Assembly: GCA_946183715.1 (NCBI GenBank)
Contig: CAMHDB010000123.1
Span: forward strand, 1 to 5,992
Source of the DNA: an uncultured Oscillibacter sp.
GTDB taxonomy: Bacteria > Bacillota > Clostridia > Oscillospirales > Oscillospiraceae
Direction: 5' to 3'
Length of the DNA: 5,992 nt
In this document: positions 4,891 to 5,992 of the stretch, piece after piece
How the letters are laid out: each line of letters starts with the position of its first letter
Position numbering within the stretch: position 1 is the stretch's first letter
The notes under the pieces: generated by a model
Told to the model about the DNA's origin: nothing
Database searches by the model: none
The model's input: only the letters and a program-made list of their open reading frames with translations
Translations under genes and position numbers: made by a program

Positions 4891-5992
4891 TGGACATTCG
4901 TTTTTTGCTGGACCTTGCGTTACTGCTCTTTACCGCGAAGGCATTCGGCATTCTGGCGCGCGGAATCGGCGCGCCGGAAGTCGTGGGGGAGATTGTCGCG
5001 GGCCTTCTGGTCGGCCCCGCGCTGCTCGGCCTCGTGCAGCAGACAGATTTCCTCGCGCAAATGGCGGAAATCGGCGTCATTATGCTGATGTTCGAGGCCG
5101 GACTTGCCACGAATCTGAAGGAACTCCGCCGCACGGGCCTGAAGGCGACGCTCATCGCGTGCGCGGGCGTATTCGTGCCGCTGGCGCTCGGTACGGCGCT
5201 GTACCTTGGCTTCTACGGCGCGCAGATTCTGAAAGGCCTGTTCGTCGGTACTGTCATGTCGGCGACTTCCGTCAGTATCACGGTGGCGGCGCTCAAGGAA
5301 ATGGGCAAACTCGACGGCTCCGTCGGCACGACGATTGTCAGCGCGGCGATTATCGACGACGTAATCGGAATCGTCGTGCTTACGGTCGTACTCGGCATGT
5401 CGGGCGGCGGAGACGGCGACGGCATGATGACCCTGTTAAAGATACCGCTGTTTTTCGCGCTGGCGCTCGGGAGCGGGGTTTTGGTGTACCGCGTCTTCTC
5501 GTGGCTCGACAACCGCTACACCCACACGCGCCGCATGCCGATTGTAAGCCTCTGCTACTGCTTCCTGATGGCGTGGCTGGCCGAAACTTGGTTCGGTATC
5601 GCGGATATCACGGGCGCGTATGTGGCGGGCGTCGTGCTGTGCAACCTCAGCGACGCGAAATACATCGAGCGCCGCGTCGACATCAGCTCCTACATGGTGT
5701 TCGCGCCGCTGTTCTTTACGGGAATCGGCCTCAAGACCAGTTTCGCGGCTATGGACTTGCGCCTGTTGGCGTTCAGCGTGTGCTTTGTGGCGCTGTCCTT
5801 ACTCGGCAAAGTCTGCGGGTGCGGACTGTGCGCGCGGGTCTGCGGATTCCGGGGCAACGATACGGTCAAAATCGGCCTCGGCATGATGACCCGGGGCGAA
5901 GTCGCGCTGATTACGGCCCAGAAGGGCCTCGCGGCGGGACTGCTCACCGCGGAATTTTTCACGCCCGTTATCCTGCTGATTCTCGTCAGCTC
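4890..5992 (+). CDS. CPA2-family cation/proton antiporter (NapA/GerN-like), 3' truncated
   Basis: The frame is open from the ATG at 4890 to the window edge: 367 complete residues with no stop. The protein is a polytopic inner-membrane transporter. The family landmarks are PEVVGEIVAGLLVGPALLG (29-47), the FEAGLATNLKEL region (68-79), SATSVSITVAALKE (124-137), SAAIIDDVIGI (151-161) with the paired aspartates D156-D157, ADITGAYVAGV (238-248), and GMMTRGEVALI (331-341). The Asp-Asp pair marks electrogenic Na+(or K+)/H+ exchangers such as NapA, and K307 falls where the partner lysine is expected. The membrane domain is nearly complete; whether a C-terminal RCK or TrkA domain follows is not visible. 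A cysteine cluster (C309, C311, C314, C318) stands out. The ribosome site AAGAGG (4871-4876) is weak and 13 bases from the ATG, so translational coupling to the macrodomain gene, 20 bases upstream, is likely. The transported ion is uncertain. Confidence 0.92.
   Translation, partial: MDIRFLLDLALLLFTAKAFGILARGIGAPEVVGEIVAGLLVGPALLGLVQQTDFLAQMAEIGVIMLMFEAGLATNLKELRRTGLKATLIACAGVFVPLALGTALYLGFYGAQILKGLFVGTVMSATSVSITVAALKEMGKLDGSVGTTIVSAAIIDDVIGIVVLTVVLGMSGGGDGDGMMTLLKIPLFFALALGSGVLVYRVFSWLDNRYTHTRRMPIVSLCYCFLMAWLAETWFGIADITGAYVAGVVLCNLSDAKYIERRVDISSYMVFAPLFFTGIGLKTSFAAMDLRLLAFSVCFVALSLLGKVCGCGLCARVCGFRGNDTVKIGLGMMTRGEVALITAQKGLAAGLLTAEFFTPVILLILVS

Noticed and set aside
1..5992. Search for tRNA, rRNA, transposase or attachment-site sequences
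   Set aside because: No cloverleaf, rRNA signature, transposase motif or flanking terminal repeats were recognised; genes and short intergenic gaps account for the whole window.

Overview
The window is GC-rich and reads like a clostridial Firmicute, probably of the Oscillospirales/Ruminococcaceae type. That placement is inferred from the rpsF-ssb-rpsR gene order, strong AGGAGG-type ribosome binding sites, a zinc-cysteine form of S18, a multi-repeat S1 protein, and a class M sirtuin paired with a zinc macrodomain. It is not based on any database match.

Layout. Bases 1-324 hold the C-terminal S1 repeat of a protein that begins upstream. It converges on a minus-strand gene (1650-355) for a two-domain HD / HD-GYP protein, with a strong GC hairpin at the junction. 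A compact divergent promoter region (1684-1771) separates this gene from the plus-strand operon rpsF-ssb-rpsR (1849-3162). That operon is preceded by a structured leader of about 70 nt and closed by an intrinsic terminator (3171-3205). Nineteen bases after the terminator starts a tightly packed pair: a class M sirtuin (3225-4088) and a zinc-containing macrodomain ADP-ribosyl hydrolase (4090-4869). A CPA2-family cation/proton antiporter (4890 onward) follows and runs off the right edge.

How the genes work together. S6 and S18 bind each other in the 30S platform, and SSB is traditionally co-transcribed with them, linking ribosome and replication supply. The sirtuin/macrodomain pair is expected to write and erase protein ADP-ribosylation. 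In characterised systems the target is a lipoylated GcvH-like protein encoded next door with a lipoate ligase. Neither is visible here, and the pair has no obvious promoter of its own downstream of the ribosomal-operon terminator.

Points of most interest: the rpsF leader carries an exact six-base complement to its own Shine-Dalgarno sequence; the SSB linker is a long, lysine/arginine-free Gly-Tyr repeat resembling phase-separating low-complexity domains; the sirtuin/macrodomain cassette lacks its usual substrate genes; the HD-GYP protein carries a decayed first copy of the domain; and the antiporter has a tight cysteine cluster.
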